Positions 41,289 through 52,236 of a stretch of 64,000 nt of DNA are shown piece after piece. The notes below the pieces were generated by a model. The model saw only the letters and a program-made list of their open reading frames with translations, made no database searches and had not been told where the DNA came from. Source of the DNA: Eudorina sp. 2006-703-Eu-15 (Eukaryota > Chlorophyta > Chlorophyceae > Chlamydomonadales > Volvocaceae); contig BDSI01000001.1 in assembly GCA_003117195.1 (NCBI GenBank), positions 868,001-932,000 of the forward strand. The letters are read 5' to 3'. How positions within the stretch are numbered: the stretch's first letter is position 1; every line of letters begins with the position of its first letter. Both the position numbers and the translations under genes were made by a program.

Positions 41289-41549
41289 GGACGTCAAGCC
41301 CTGGGCCACCCAAGGACGTCAAGCCCTGGGCCACCCAAGGACGTCAAGCCCTGGGCCACCCAAGGACGTCAAGCCCTGGGCCACCCAAGGACGTCAAGCC
41401 CTGGGCCACCCAAGGACGTCAAGCCCTGGGCCACCCAAGGACGTCAAGCCCTGGGCCACCCAAGGACGTCAAGCCCTGGGCCACCCAAGGACGTCAAGCC
41501 CTGGGCCACCCAAGGACGTCAAGCCCTGGGCCACCCAAGGACGTCAAGG
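41289..41549. repeat. 25-bp tandem repeat, ~11 near-perfect copies
   Basis: Unit GGACGTCAAGCCCTGGGCCA plus CCCAA repeats every 25 nt without spacers. All three + frames stay open through it only because 25 is not a multiple of 3, so the 150-residue frames over it are artefacts. It lies just beyond the predicted poly(A) signal of the LRR gene. Confidence 0.97.
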
Positions 41550-41649
41550 ACTAGGCGGTGTGAACCTCACATCTCCAAGTGTCCCCAACGCGTCGGCTTT
41601 CCAAAGCTACCCTGAACCGGTTCCCAAACCCCACCTGTTGGCCGCCGAC

Positions 41650-41654
41650 TTACA
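41650..41654 (-). terminator. Polyadenylation signal TGTAA of the F-box/LRR-like gene
   Basis: TTACA on the + strand, 87 nt downstream of the stop codon of the minus-strand gene, the right place for the algal TGTAA signal. Confidence 0.65.
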
Positions 41655-41740
41655 AACCAACGATCCCCCGACAAGCCACCCTAGGACACAATGATGCACA
41701 CCGACCTGCCGTGCAATTGCTGTCGTGATGCCATACATTT

Positions 41741-44700
41741 TTAATCTGCGTCGTACTCGCTCGTGACGTACCCCACTTCACCCATCCAGTTCACGGACGC
41801 CTCGGACCCCTCTGACTGGGCCGAGTCGTCTGAGTCGCTGTACGTCACGTAACCGTTACGGCTGGAGACTTTGGCGCCGGTGTACGGCAGGGCGACTGTA
41901 CGGAGCAGTTGGCCGGTCGCCGGACTGCGCCACACTCGTACGACAGTACCGTCGGTACCCGAGATCTCCAAGGAGTTCAGGCAGGCCATGCGCGCTAGGT
42001 GCTCCTCAACCTTCTCGGTAAGCGCCACCTGTACGACAAATGTACGGCACGTGCGGAAGCACGCCATCAATTTCTGTAGTAGCGGCAGTAGCGGCACCCG
42101 CAGTCGGCGCCGCAGCGCTGGCATGTGTACAGGGCATGTACTCCCCCAAGCAACTGAATGCATCAATACACATCGGAAACCAGCAGGCGGGCCCCGCCGT
42201 CGCGAGCACCATAACGTTCGTGCCATTACTGCAGCTGCAGCCAACAACCGATAATATCGTACTGCCGTACCTTGCCGCTGTAGCTTAGCTGCTGTAGCTT
42301 GGGCCAGTTGGCCGCCATCATGGCCAGGGAGTCGTTGGTTAGAACGCACAGGTTAGAGGCGGACAGCACGGGGTTGTTCCAGACTCGGAAGGAGAACGAC
42401 TCCAGGGAATGGACCCCCGACAGCGCCGTCCAGCCGTCCGGATCCCGTGTACGGATGTCCACCTGGTCCAGCCGTATGTACCGCAGCTTCCGCAGCCGAC
42501 CCATCAGCTCCAAGTGCTCGTCGTACAACATGCACGCCGTCAGAGTCAGACCGAACAGGACGTCATTCAGGCTTCGGCCGGCGGCTCGGCCGCCGCCGCC
42601 GCCGCCTCCGGCGGCGGCATTGCCGGCGGCGGCGGCGCCGCCGCTGCGCCTGCCGTGGCGATGCGCCGCTGCCGCCGCCAGGCGCTGCGGAGAGTCCGTG
42701 TCGCCGGCGGCAGCAGCGGCGGCGCCGCCGCCGCCGTTGCCGCTGGGCCCCGCCAGTACCTCCAGCATAGCCGCCAGCTGCGGTGGCGGGACGTCCAGCA
42801 GCTCCATAGAAAACTGCTCCAGGAGGGGCAGCGCCGCCACACCCGTGAGGAGGTCCGTCTCGAATGAGCATGCCACCTGCGCGGCGAAGGGCCGGGCATA
42901 TGACCAGGGACGCCAGGTGCACCCCAGTTCGTTTCTGGTTTTATTCCAGTTTTGGTTTCAATTCTAACCCCGTCGGCGCCATACAAGCTACTACGGCAGT
43001 GGGCGCACCGCTCGTCGCGCCGCGTAACGCCGCACCGCTGGGGTCCCCGTCACCCTCCGGCGGCTGCCCTGATTCAGCCGCACCTGTCAACGCTTTGCAA
43101 ACCCTAGAGACTTAGAGACCCCTTGCTGCAGCTCGCATGTTCTACAACTCGCATATGCTACAGCTCGCACATGCTACGGCTCGCATGTGCTACAGCTTGC
43201 ATGAAGCTGTCGGATATTCATTCCGGTTTCAATCAGAGCGCTAACCCCCCGCTATCGTGTATCCAGGGACAGGCCGCTACAGCCTGCTCAAACTCGCCTG
43301 AAGATGCAGCGACGTCAGTCCTTGAAACAGGCCCAGTACGGGGCCCCAGGTTTGGTTGTACGACGGGTACGACGGCGAGGACGAGCGGCCGGGTCCCGTC
43401 GGCGCCGGCACACAGCCCTGCGACGCCCGCTGCGGTGGCTGGGGCTGGGGCTGCGCCTGGTGGGTCTGAGCCCTGTGCAGCGGCGGGGGCTGCGGCTGCT
43501 GCTCAATGGCGGCGCAGCAAGGCACCGCAGGTGCCGTGCCGACTGTCACCGCAGGCGCCGTGCCGACTGTCACCGCTGGCACGGGCGCCTGCTGTTGCTG
43601 TTGTTGGTGCTGCTGTTGCTGCGGCTGAGGCGGCATGTTGATGGGCGGGAAGGTGACCCGTCCGATGTCCAGGCTGCGGAGCTCGGGGAGGCCTTCCGCA
43701 AGCGCCTGCGCGCCACAGGCGTACGACAGCGCTGGGTGCCGTACATAAACCGAACCAGTTTCGAGCCCGTACATCCCATCGCGACGTGGGTTCTGGAAGC
43801 TCAACCCCGGATGCCGCATCTCACCGCTTCAGTTGACGCACCACAGGCGCTGCCCGATCGCTATGTATCCCACATTACCGCACCGACGCAATCTTTTTGC
43901 GAATAAATAATTATCTGTTTGGGACCTCGCAAAGTGTCAAAACAAACTCGACGGGGTCCCTCGCAAATATTTAAAGTTTCAAGAAAAACTCCCCAGGCAC
44001 CTCGCAAACTTTTCTCGCAAAAATAAATAAATGGCGGGGCCTAGGGCTGCGTGCCGGGGGCGGGGCAGGACCCCCGAGGACCCCACGGACCAAAGGGGCG
44101 CAGGGGGAGCCGCGGGGGCCGGCGGGGAAGGGCCATGGGGGCTGCGGCGGGCACGGCCGGTCGGGGAATGGAGGCGGCGACGGCGGCGGGGGCCGGCCCG
44201 TCTCAGCCGGCAAGGGGCCGTGACACGCGGGGACGAAGGGCAGCGCGGGGAACGGGTGGGCGGGCTGCTGCAAGGGGGGGGGTCCCGGGAAGTCCACTGT
44301 GAAAGGCAAGCAGCCCAAGGCCACGGCCACGGGCTTGGGGCGTGGGGCGGATAGGGGCCGTGAAGGCACCCGGTATATGGCATACCCGTACCTAGGTGCG
44401 AGCTAAAGTTGGGCCGGGCACGCTTGGCCAGCGGGTTCGCAAGCTATCATATACGGCTCACGAGCTCGCAAATTTCGAAAGTTTCTGAATAAACTCCGAT
44501 CGACGCCTCGCAAAATAATTGCGTTTTCATAATGGAAATCAAATTCTTTTCGGGCCTCGCAAAATAATCGCGTTGCAAAAAGATTGCGTCGGTACGGTAC
44601 ATGCATATCTACTAGAGCGTTATTTTTCACATGAAGTTCAATCACAAACTCAAATAAGGTTTAATCATAAACTCACAAAGAAACCCAGAATTTGTTCTTT

Positions 44701-47700
44701 GAATCCTTGATGACGCTGATGCACGCTCACCTTGATGTGCGAGCCGTGGACGCTGTTGCCTGACAGTGCGTCGGTGAGTGCCAGTCGGGTGAGTCGGGTG
44801 AGCGTCGTGAGGGCGACCAGCTGGGCGCCGCTCACGGGGTGCATGTGGTTGAGCGCCAGGGAGGTGAGGGAGGTGCAGCGGGCCACCACTGCCACGTGCT
44901 CGTTGCCCACGTGCAGCCAGGCCTGGCGGCCGAGCAGGGAGGCGTCGCTGTCCACCTGGCGAGGATACGGCAGGTGGGGCAGGAGTATACGGCAGGTGGG
45001 GCAGGAGTATACGGCAGGTGGGGCAGGAGTATACGGCAGGTGGGGCAGGAGTATACGGCAGGTGGGGTGGGAGTACGGCAAGTGGGGCGGGTGGAGGAAG
45101 GATCAGGCCGTCTGCAACAACGACCGACCGACCCATAACTGTAGCCAAACTCAAGCCATAATCGCAAGATGAACATTACCTGATGCCTAGGTTACACACT
45201 GATGGAAGATGTGCCAAGTCTGCCAAGTTTCTATTGAAGATATTCAGAAGGCGCCGAACCAATGATGGAGAATTTTATGCGCTAAAGTACCGTATGGTCA
45301 TGCCTGGATTCAAGCACTACCGTTACACACCGGTGCGCGGGTGACCGTACCCGACTTCCCCAACCCTAGGGCCCCGCTGACCCGTGGGTCGGCGCCCGTG
45401 GCCGCCAATCCCCCACACCCCTCACCGGCATGAACTTGGACCCCCGCATGTCCAGAGTGCGGAGCGACCTCAGCGCCGTTATCGCCTCCAGGTGCTGCGG
45501 GCAGGGAAACCCCAGGTCCGCCGCAATGGTGAGGGAGACCAGATCCGACAGGCGCGACAGCAGCGGCGGCGCGGAAACCGCGCTGACGCTGGCGGCGGAG
45601 GCGGCGGCGACGGCGCGTGACAGACGGTGCGCGCCGCCGCCACTGGCGTTCGCCAGCGCCGCCGCACACGGTCGCTGTCCCAGCGTTACGGTTGCGGCGC
45701 CCGCGGCGGCGGCGGCGGCGGCGGCGGCTGACGCCGTCACCGCCTCGCCGGAGGTCCGGCCGCCGGTGCACGTCCCGACGGGAGCGACGGCGGGCACACC
45801 TGCAGCCGCAGCCAGTGCGAGGTCGCAGCCGGTGCGGGTGATTACCGCTGGCGCGCCGCCACCGAGCTGCCTTGGGTCCGCGCCGGCGGCAACGCCGCTG
45901 CCGCAGGCGCCGGCGGAGGCGCCGACTGCAGCCGCACATGCGAGTGGCCGCTCACTGCCACCGGAGCCGTTGCCCTGTGCACCTACTGGGTTCCCGTCGT
46001 TGTCGTTGTCGTCGGCGGCGGCGTTTGGGGCGCACAACTGTACGGCATTAAGCGTCCGGGCGGTGCAGCCGCCGCCGTCAGTGCCACCGCCGCCGCCGCG
46101 GCGGCGACTTCCGTCGCCATCGCTGCTGCCACCGCAACCGTTGGCGCCGTTGTCCCTGCTGCCACCGCCGCCGCCGCCGCCGCTGCGGTCGTTAACGCCC
46201 TCCCTGCTGCAGCGGGCGCCCTGACTAACGTCGTCCAACAGGACGACATCTACAGGCGCTTGTACGGCATCCGCCACCGTCCCCACCATCAACGCCGCTC
46301 GCCTGACGTGGGCCTGGTGATTTGTACGACAACGGAACCCGACTGCCGCCGGCGCGCCTGCGCCGCCGCCGTCGGCACGGCATGGAAGCCTCAACCCCAA
46401 GCCGAGGTGGCCGCTGCCATCGCCGGCGCTGCCACCGCCGCCGCCACCGTCTTCCACATCCGTACTGGCGCGCGCTCGATTGCTGTTTCCCGCGCTACCG
46501 TTCGCCTCCATCAGAACGGCAACCGCGGCGCCCTCATCTGCCGTATCCATCGGGTCGCTGCCGCCGCCGCCGCCGTCGCCCGCGTCGACGTCGACTTCGC
46601 AGCTGTGATTGCCGTTCTCGCCCGGCGTGTTTGGCAGGCCGCTGCCGTCCCGATGGGGCAGGTCCGGCCCGCCACCCGCCGCGCCGCTGCCGTCGAGCGC
46701 CTCCGCGCGCTTTTTCGGCTCCGCGTCAGCGCTGCTGTGACGGCCGCCTCGGTCCCGCTCCATGCTCAACGTCCCATGGGTCTCGCCATTCGCCTCCGAG
46801 CTGCCGCTCTTGACGTACTTCTGCACGTCAACGTGCAGCTGTAGCGCTGAGTTTTCCGTCTTGTACGGCACTTGCTCCCGACCTACCCCAGCACTGCCGC
46901 CGCCGTCGGCGCCGCCAGCGCCGCCGCGGCCGGCACTGGCGAAATCGGCGTTCCCCCTATCAGGCCGTACACCCAGCGACCCGTGGGACGGTGCGCTGCC
47001 AGATGAGCCATGGACGGCGGCGGCGGGACTCCGGTCTACCATGACGTCATCTGGCGAGCCTGCGGCCGCCGCCGGCAGTACCGGTTGCGGTGGCGGCTGC
47101 CGCCTCGCGGTCGCCGCCCCCGCTGTCTCCTCCACCGCTGCCGCCTCTCGACGTTGCCGCCGCTGCCCGGCGGCTGGGTCCCGTCGCTCCGAACGCGCAA
47201 CGCTGCTGACGGCCCTCGCGGCGCACGGGCTCCCCGGCGACGCCGCTGCCGTACCATCGGCTTGCCCGCCAGCCTGAGATATCCGCCGCCGCCGCCGTCG
47301 GTTGGCGGCGGTGCCGCCGACGTCGCTGGCGCCGAAGCCTTCGCAACGGCCGACCGTCTCCGGCCCCGACTCGACATTTGCAGCTTCCGCCGCCGCCGCC
47401 GCCGCCGCCACCGTCAGGTCGGAGTCCAACTTCCGAAGGGCTTCCGACACCGTCATTCCCTCAAAGCCCTCAGCGTCAGCGAACTGGTAACCCGGCCAGA
47501 CGAGTTCGGGACGGTGCTGATGCTAGAGAACGAGTGATTGTGGGATACGGCAGGGAGTGTACGACAGGCACGGCGGCATTACGGCATTAGTCATCATGCA
47601 AACGTCCGCGTGGTGGACAGGTGTAGTCTACAACGATAGACCCGGGGGTTATACTATAGCATGACGTCTGGTCTTTTTGGGCGAGGCCCCCCTGCGCCCA

Positions 47701-49875
47701 GCGCCATTCGCGGGGCCCGGGCAAGGCATGATACAACAACAGCCACTTGGACTGATGAACTGATGGGCGGTGACCACTTCGGTGCAACGGATCACAAACG
47801 ACAATGACAAGGGCCATCAGCAGTACATGTCGTATTGGGTATCTTCAGGTAAACCGTCTGACCGACAGCGCATTTGTACCGACCTGAAACCGATCGCGCT
47901 CGGACGGTTGCTGTTCCTGATGGCGGGTCAGGGGCTGCTCCGATCGCCGGCTACCCTCGTCCAGGGTGTTCAAGCCACGCGGCGGCACCGTGGCGGCACC
48001 GGGCGGCGCTCCATGCCCGTCAGCTCCGTAGCTTGCCGAGGCTCCGAAACCGTTGGAGCCGGCGCCGGGGGCGCGGGCGCTGCCGCTTATCCCATGGCCC
48101 CAAGCGGCGACGTCGCCTGGGTCAGAGGTCCCGCCGACGGACCCATGGGCCGCGTCGACGCCGCTCAGCGGCGTCGACGCTGCCGCAGGCGCCAGGGCTG
48201 TGGCAGTAACCGCAAAGGTGCGGACAACAGCGGTGGAGCCGAGGTACGCTCGAGGCTGTTGCGGCGGCTGTAGCTGGTGCGCGACGGCATCCCGTACGAT
48301 GGTAACAGACGGGGGCGGCAGCGCGCTTTGAAGCGGCGGCGGTGGCGGTGGCGGCAACAGCGGTGCCGGCGCAACCGTTAGCGGCGGCGATGCCGTCGGC
48401 GGCAGCGGCAGCGGTGCTGGCGGCGGCGCCATGAACAACGGGTAGGGCGTGTGGCCGGTCAGCGAAAGAGACACCATTCGGCTTGAGAGGAGCTGCTGAA
48501 GTGCCGTACTCATCTCAAGCTGCACGACAGGGGTGACAGGGAGGATGCAGGTCAGGTGCAGAGTCAGGAAGCGGAATCGTTCTGGCAGCAACACCCAGCG
48601 GTACATAAAATCGTATGCTAGCCACCGTGGCTCACTCGGGTGTGCGCAGGGCAGCTGCAGGACAAATCGAGCGATCGTTCAAACAGGCGCGAGAACCGGA
48701 GCTTTGTCCCCTGCCCGCGGCAGCACGACGTTTTGTCGGAACAACAACGGTACCCGCACAACAACGGCTGTGGCAATCATTACCTGGAGCCAGCGGCCGC
48801 TGCCCGTTTCGCTGCCACCGCCGCTCCCGCCGGCGGCGGGCGGCAGCGGTTCCGCAAAGTTGAGACTGAGCGTGTCGTACGACGGAAACGCCGCCGCCAG
48901 CTTGTCCGCAGCCTCCAGGAAGCTCCAGACCACGATGCTGCTACTGCCGACAGAGCTCGCGACGCCTGCAGCCTGTGAGTCGTCGGTCTCGACCTGCATC
49001 CGAGCGGCCGCCGCGGCGGCAGCGGCGGCCGCCGCCGCCACCGCCGCCACCGTCGACTGGCGATGCAGGTTGAAGATGCACGCCAACGGCTCCAGCTCCG
49101 GCCGCTGCTCAAAGTAGGCCGTCGCGGTGCAAGGTGCCACGACGATTCGGCCGAAGGAGGCGTCGCCGGCAGCGGGCTCGCCAGGGCCGGTGCCCGCTGG
49201 CGTCGGCGCGGGCGTCGCACCGGGTCCCGCGGCGGCGCCGTGGGCGCCTGCGGCGGCCGCATTCGGGACCGCGACGGCGGCGGCGCCGTTGCTGTTCCCG
49301 GTGGCGTGGCACTCTGGCGCGTGAGGATGGGGGTGCAGCGGCGGTCGGCCGCTGGAGGCCGCGAAGCCTCGGCCGGTGGTCGTTGGCTGCTGCGAGTGCA
49401 CCTGCGGCGTCTGGAGCTGCTGCTGTGGCAGCTGCTGGTGTTGGGCGTGGTTGGCAGCGGCTCCGCCACGGCACGCGGGCCGCCCGGCGGCAGCAGCCTT
49501 GCGAACCGGCCGCTGCACATCGGGCGCGGCCGGTTCAGGGGCGGGAGGCACCGCGAGCGCCGCGCTGCGGTCGGGGACGGTCAGTCGCACGATGCGGACC
49601 GCCAGGCTGATTCCCCGGCGCCAGTTCTGGCAGACGCAGCGCAGGTTGCCCCAGCTTTGGACGCCTGCATGACGCGCAATCTCCTGCAAATCGAGAAGTG
49701 GAGAGCAACGTGTTTGGCAAGCAGCTCGTCGCGCGCGCGGCCTTTCGTATGCCGACGCATGGCTTTGCAAAGCATTGCAAGAAATACGGAGTGATAGACT
49801 TTGAATATATCGGTGATATAAATTGAATGTTATATCCGCAGGTTTACGGTACCTCACGCTAGCTACGAGTGCCAT
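41741..49875 (-). CDS. Giant F-box-like/leucine-rich-repeat-like protein, 7 exons, up to 1783 aa
   Basis: Minus-strand exons: 49875-48784, 48519-47884, 47522-45426, 44955-44731, 43705-43298, 42876-42271, 42028-41741 (TAA); all junctions are phase 0. Near the N-terminus, IARHAGVQSWGNLRCVCQNW has the shape of an F-box/CRAM-type helix pair. LRR-like strands are then scattered along the chain: DTLSLNFAE, MVSLSLTG, LRSLRTLDMRGSKFMP, CTSLTSLALNHMHP, RLTRLALTDAL, GLTSLHLQ, LPELRSLDIGRV, LRKLRYIRLDQVDI, CLNSLEISG. Very long Gly/Ala/Ser/Gln insertions separate them; exon 3 alone encodes 699 residues. The design suggests a substrate adaptor, but target and partners are unknown. The ATG at 49875 is uncertain: a strong acceptor (CTTCTCGATTTGCAG) means coding may begin at 49683, with an unseen first exon. 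The intron after 43298 has a GC donor (43297-43296, GCGAGT). Exon 5 could start further upstream, near 43787. Confidence 0.7.
43876..44599. mobile_element. Non-autonomous TIR DNA transposon, 724 bp, in an intron of the F-box/LRR-like gene
   Basis: Left end TACCGCACCGACGCAATCTT through 43900 matches the right end (44575-44599) in inverted orientation over 25 nt with one mismatch. The flanks give a CAT direct repeat (43873-43875 and 44600-44602); alternatively the TA at each end is the target. Both subterminal regions carry many CTCGCAAA motifs, all on the + strand (43922, 43961, 43999, 44463, 44505 and 44554). The GC-rich middle has no transposase. Confidence 0.8.
44966..45070. repeat. 22-bp tandem repeat, ~5 copies, next to an acceptor site
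   Basis: Unit GGCAGGTGGGGCAGGAGTAT plus AC, starting about 10 nt upstream (in transcript sense) of the exon starting at 44955. In the transcript the array is pyrimidine-rich (CCTGCCCCACCTGCC), so it extends the polypyrimidine tract of the acceptor. Confidence 0.93.
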
Positions 49876-52236
49876 GCGGGGGCAGCAAGCAAGGGCGCGT
49901 TTCCGCTGCGCGCTCGTTTGCATGCCTGACCTGCAGAAGTTCGCTCGAAAGTGATGCGCTCCAATCATATGGCCTGCAGGGTCGTTCTTGATTTGTCCCG
50001 GCGTCTTCGCCACCTGTGAGCAGAGACCGAATTGCTCAGCACTGCCTCGCGTAAATTGCTGCCGCTGCGCACAAGCCACCGCGGCATAATTTACAAGTCA
50101 CTTGCTGGCCCCAAATAACGTGTTGCTATGACCGGTTGATGCAAGCGGTCGGCTCGCGTGCGGCCGCACCATCCGAGTAGGACCAGGTTGTTGGCCCCCT
50201 CTCACCGCGCTCTACTGCCTCCATTACCCCTTGTAGTTGAATGTCCTGATGTTCAAGTTGATCATAATGTCTCTGGCTGCAGAAAACGGTCCGCAAAAAG
50301 TTTGTTGAACGTCGTCTTTTGCGTCAATTTCACCAACAGGTGCCCTGTGACTCAGGTTGACCAATAGCTATGTCTCAGTGTGATTCTTGGTAATGCAGAA
50401 TGTTGTGTGGTGACAACCTTGCATCCCCACGTACGGCACAGCGTATCCACTAAATCGGGTGCGTATCCAGTTTGTGTCTCGTCCAAAATCTGGTTGCCGT
50501 ACTCTTGCATGGCCATTAACTTCCTGACGACCAGTTTTCATGCATTATTGAAAGCTCCTCCAAGTCGTCTAGCGCTTCTCCTTTTTATTTGTCGCACAGC
50601 AAGCTTCCGGGCTTGTTGTAAATACAAACAAGATTTTTGAAGAGGGATATTTAAAAGCGGACAGCACTGGGAAAATTATTACCGCTCGTGTACCTTGCGT
50701 CGGGTCCATGTTTATGGGATACCCAGTCGGAGCTGACGGCTAGACTTCTTCGCGCGAACCTTCATGGACGTTCTTCACATAATCCATAGATACAAAAAGC
50801 CCTTCCCTTCTCGTCGGACTGCTCGCGGCGGTTCAACCGGGGACCCAACGAAAAAACACCTGGCACATCCAGCAGCGATACACTGACAAACATGCGAGAT
50901 GCGCCAACTAGCAACTCAACGTGGGCACCGCCGAAATACACAACACATTACGCGACAGGGGCACAGGCAGGACTGGACTGATTGTGATTACGCTTCCGCG
51001 CCCTTGTTCGCAGTACAGCCAACATACGACATATGCAAAATCTCTTTAGCCGGGGAGCTACCCGCGGACATAATCTCCGGAACGCTACAGCCTGAGCATG
51101 CGCTGTCAAGGGACTGACCTAGCTCGCCGAAGGGGCGCCACTTTAGAGAACCATGCCCACTAACTCGCACTGATGACCTGCCTCACCGTACCGCCTCGCC
51201 GTACCAGAGGCACGGCCGGAACAGAGTAACGCAGGGTTGGAGGGCGACGCAAACAGCACACACCCCAGCGTGTATAGGAACGGACGGCGGTTGCGAGCAA
51301 CGTCCTGTACCCCAAGACCCTGGGCGTAAAGGGTGGGCTGCGTGCGTGCGGAGTACGGCACTGTCCGCATCCGCAATTGCGAACGGAGAGCGCGCGTGGC
51401 TGCACTCGCCTCGGAAGGTAGGGACGTCACTTGGCAACAGCAGCTTATGTATAACAATGATAGGAAGTTGCGCGCAGAGTTACTGAATGAATGAATGAAC
51501 GTTACAGCGGAACCCAAAGGGATCAACGGTGTATACCAGTTACTTGTGGACCCATCCGCCGAAAGCGGGAAAAGACGAGTACCCATGGGAAACGGAGGCG
51601 AGCAACCCCTCAAAACGCCATGCGACACCAGGGACTTTCCATGTACAGATTGGCACCTCTAAGGCAAGCTACAGACGCCGCGGCGGCCGACCCCCGGGCT
51701 TGGGACGATATCTGGGTGTTCAACCCGTCCACGCCCGACTGCCCATCGTCCTCCCCAATCACCGGTATCTCCATCGATGCCAGCACCCCAGCAGGAAATT
51801 GCTCTCGATCGTGCCGCCGTGCGACTTCGTTGGCAATGTCCAGGATCGCTGTTTGCGGGGGAGGTGGGCGAGGTGCGGTTCGCAGGAACAGCAGGTTGGC
51901 CCCGATGAGACATTTGGGCAGGAAGACTGACTGCTCGGTGATCGCTCAGGTCTGATGACGTCTGATGACGCCGCCCAGCAGGCGTTTGGCGAGTACCTTG
52001 TTAGGAAGCTGCCGGTAGGCGGAGCACAACAGCGTGATGGGGTGATAGTACTTTCCCGTCTTACTGATGGCTGTCGCCATGCCCGGCGGTGTCAACCAAC
52101 CGCCGGCCAGCATTCTCGGTGCAGGTCGGCGCGCGGGGATGCCGTCCCCATCCAGGTGCCTTGCCCGGCTTGCTCTTAACCAGCACCACTGCCTACCAGC
52201 TCCTCTGTCTGCTGTGATGGTCTTGCTTGGAGCCAG
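49876..52236. other. Intergenic region, including a reverse LINE 3' end and possible exons of the next gene
   Basis: 49876-51480 shows no gene. 51484-51546 is a reverse LINE 3' end. From 51640 the + strand becomes exon-like: EIALDRAAVRLRWQCPGSLF (about 51795-51869) and AFGEYLVRKLP (about 51981-52013) both end at GT donors (GTGGGC, GTAGGC). I could not join them in phase with certainty, so they are noted but not called. Confidence 0.4.
51484..51546 (-). mobile_element. LINE 3'-end fragment, minus orientation
   Basis: In reverse: GGTATACACCGTTGATCCC, a stem partner GGGTTC, TGTAA (TTACA at 51502-51506 on the + strand), then ATTC units. Only the last ~60 nt of the element are present. Confidence 0.8.

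Larger units (their letters stand above)
36456..41740. other. Long repeat-rich intergenic region between two minus-strand genes
   Basis: No gene could be supported over 5.2 kb. It holds a LINE-type terminal sequence at 37226-37285, a 272-codon + frame (37287-38105) without motif or splice partners, diverged duplicated blocks around 38350-40350, (TCC)n Ser-coding sequence at 40919-40979, and the 25-bp array at 41289-41549. A 117-codon frame at 40786-41139 (DKERLHNPSHVPA then poly-Ser) is the most protein-like, but it stands alone. Confidence 0.45.

Noticed and set aside
41289..41549. CRISPR-like array
   Set aside because: The repeat units are directly adjacent with no spacers, and the genome is eukaryotic.
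41136..41694. Repeat protein of 25-residue units (DVKPWATQGRQ...)
   Set aside because: A 25-bp DNA repeat keeps all three frames open; there is no independent coding signal, and it lies in the tail region of the minus-strand gene.
45430..47277. Several + strand frames of 150-264 codons opposite the F-box/LRR exon 3
   Set aside because: They are antisense frames of a low-complexity Gly/Ala-coding exon and consist of Ala/Pro/Arg runs without motifs.
51143..51628. 161-codon minus-strand frame
   Set aside because: It runs through the reverse LINE tail and non-conserved flanks; no domain is seen.
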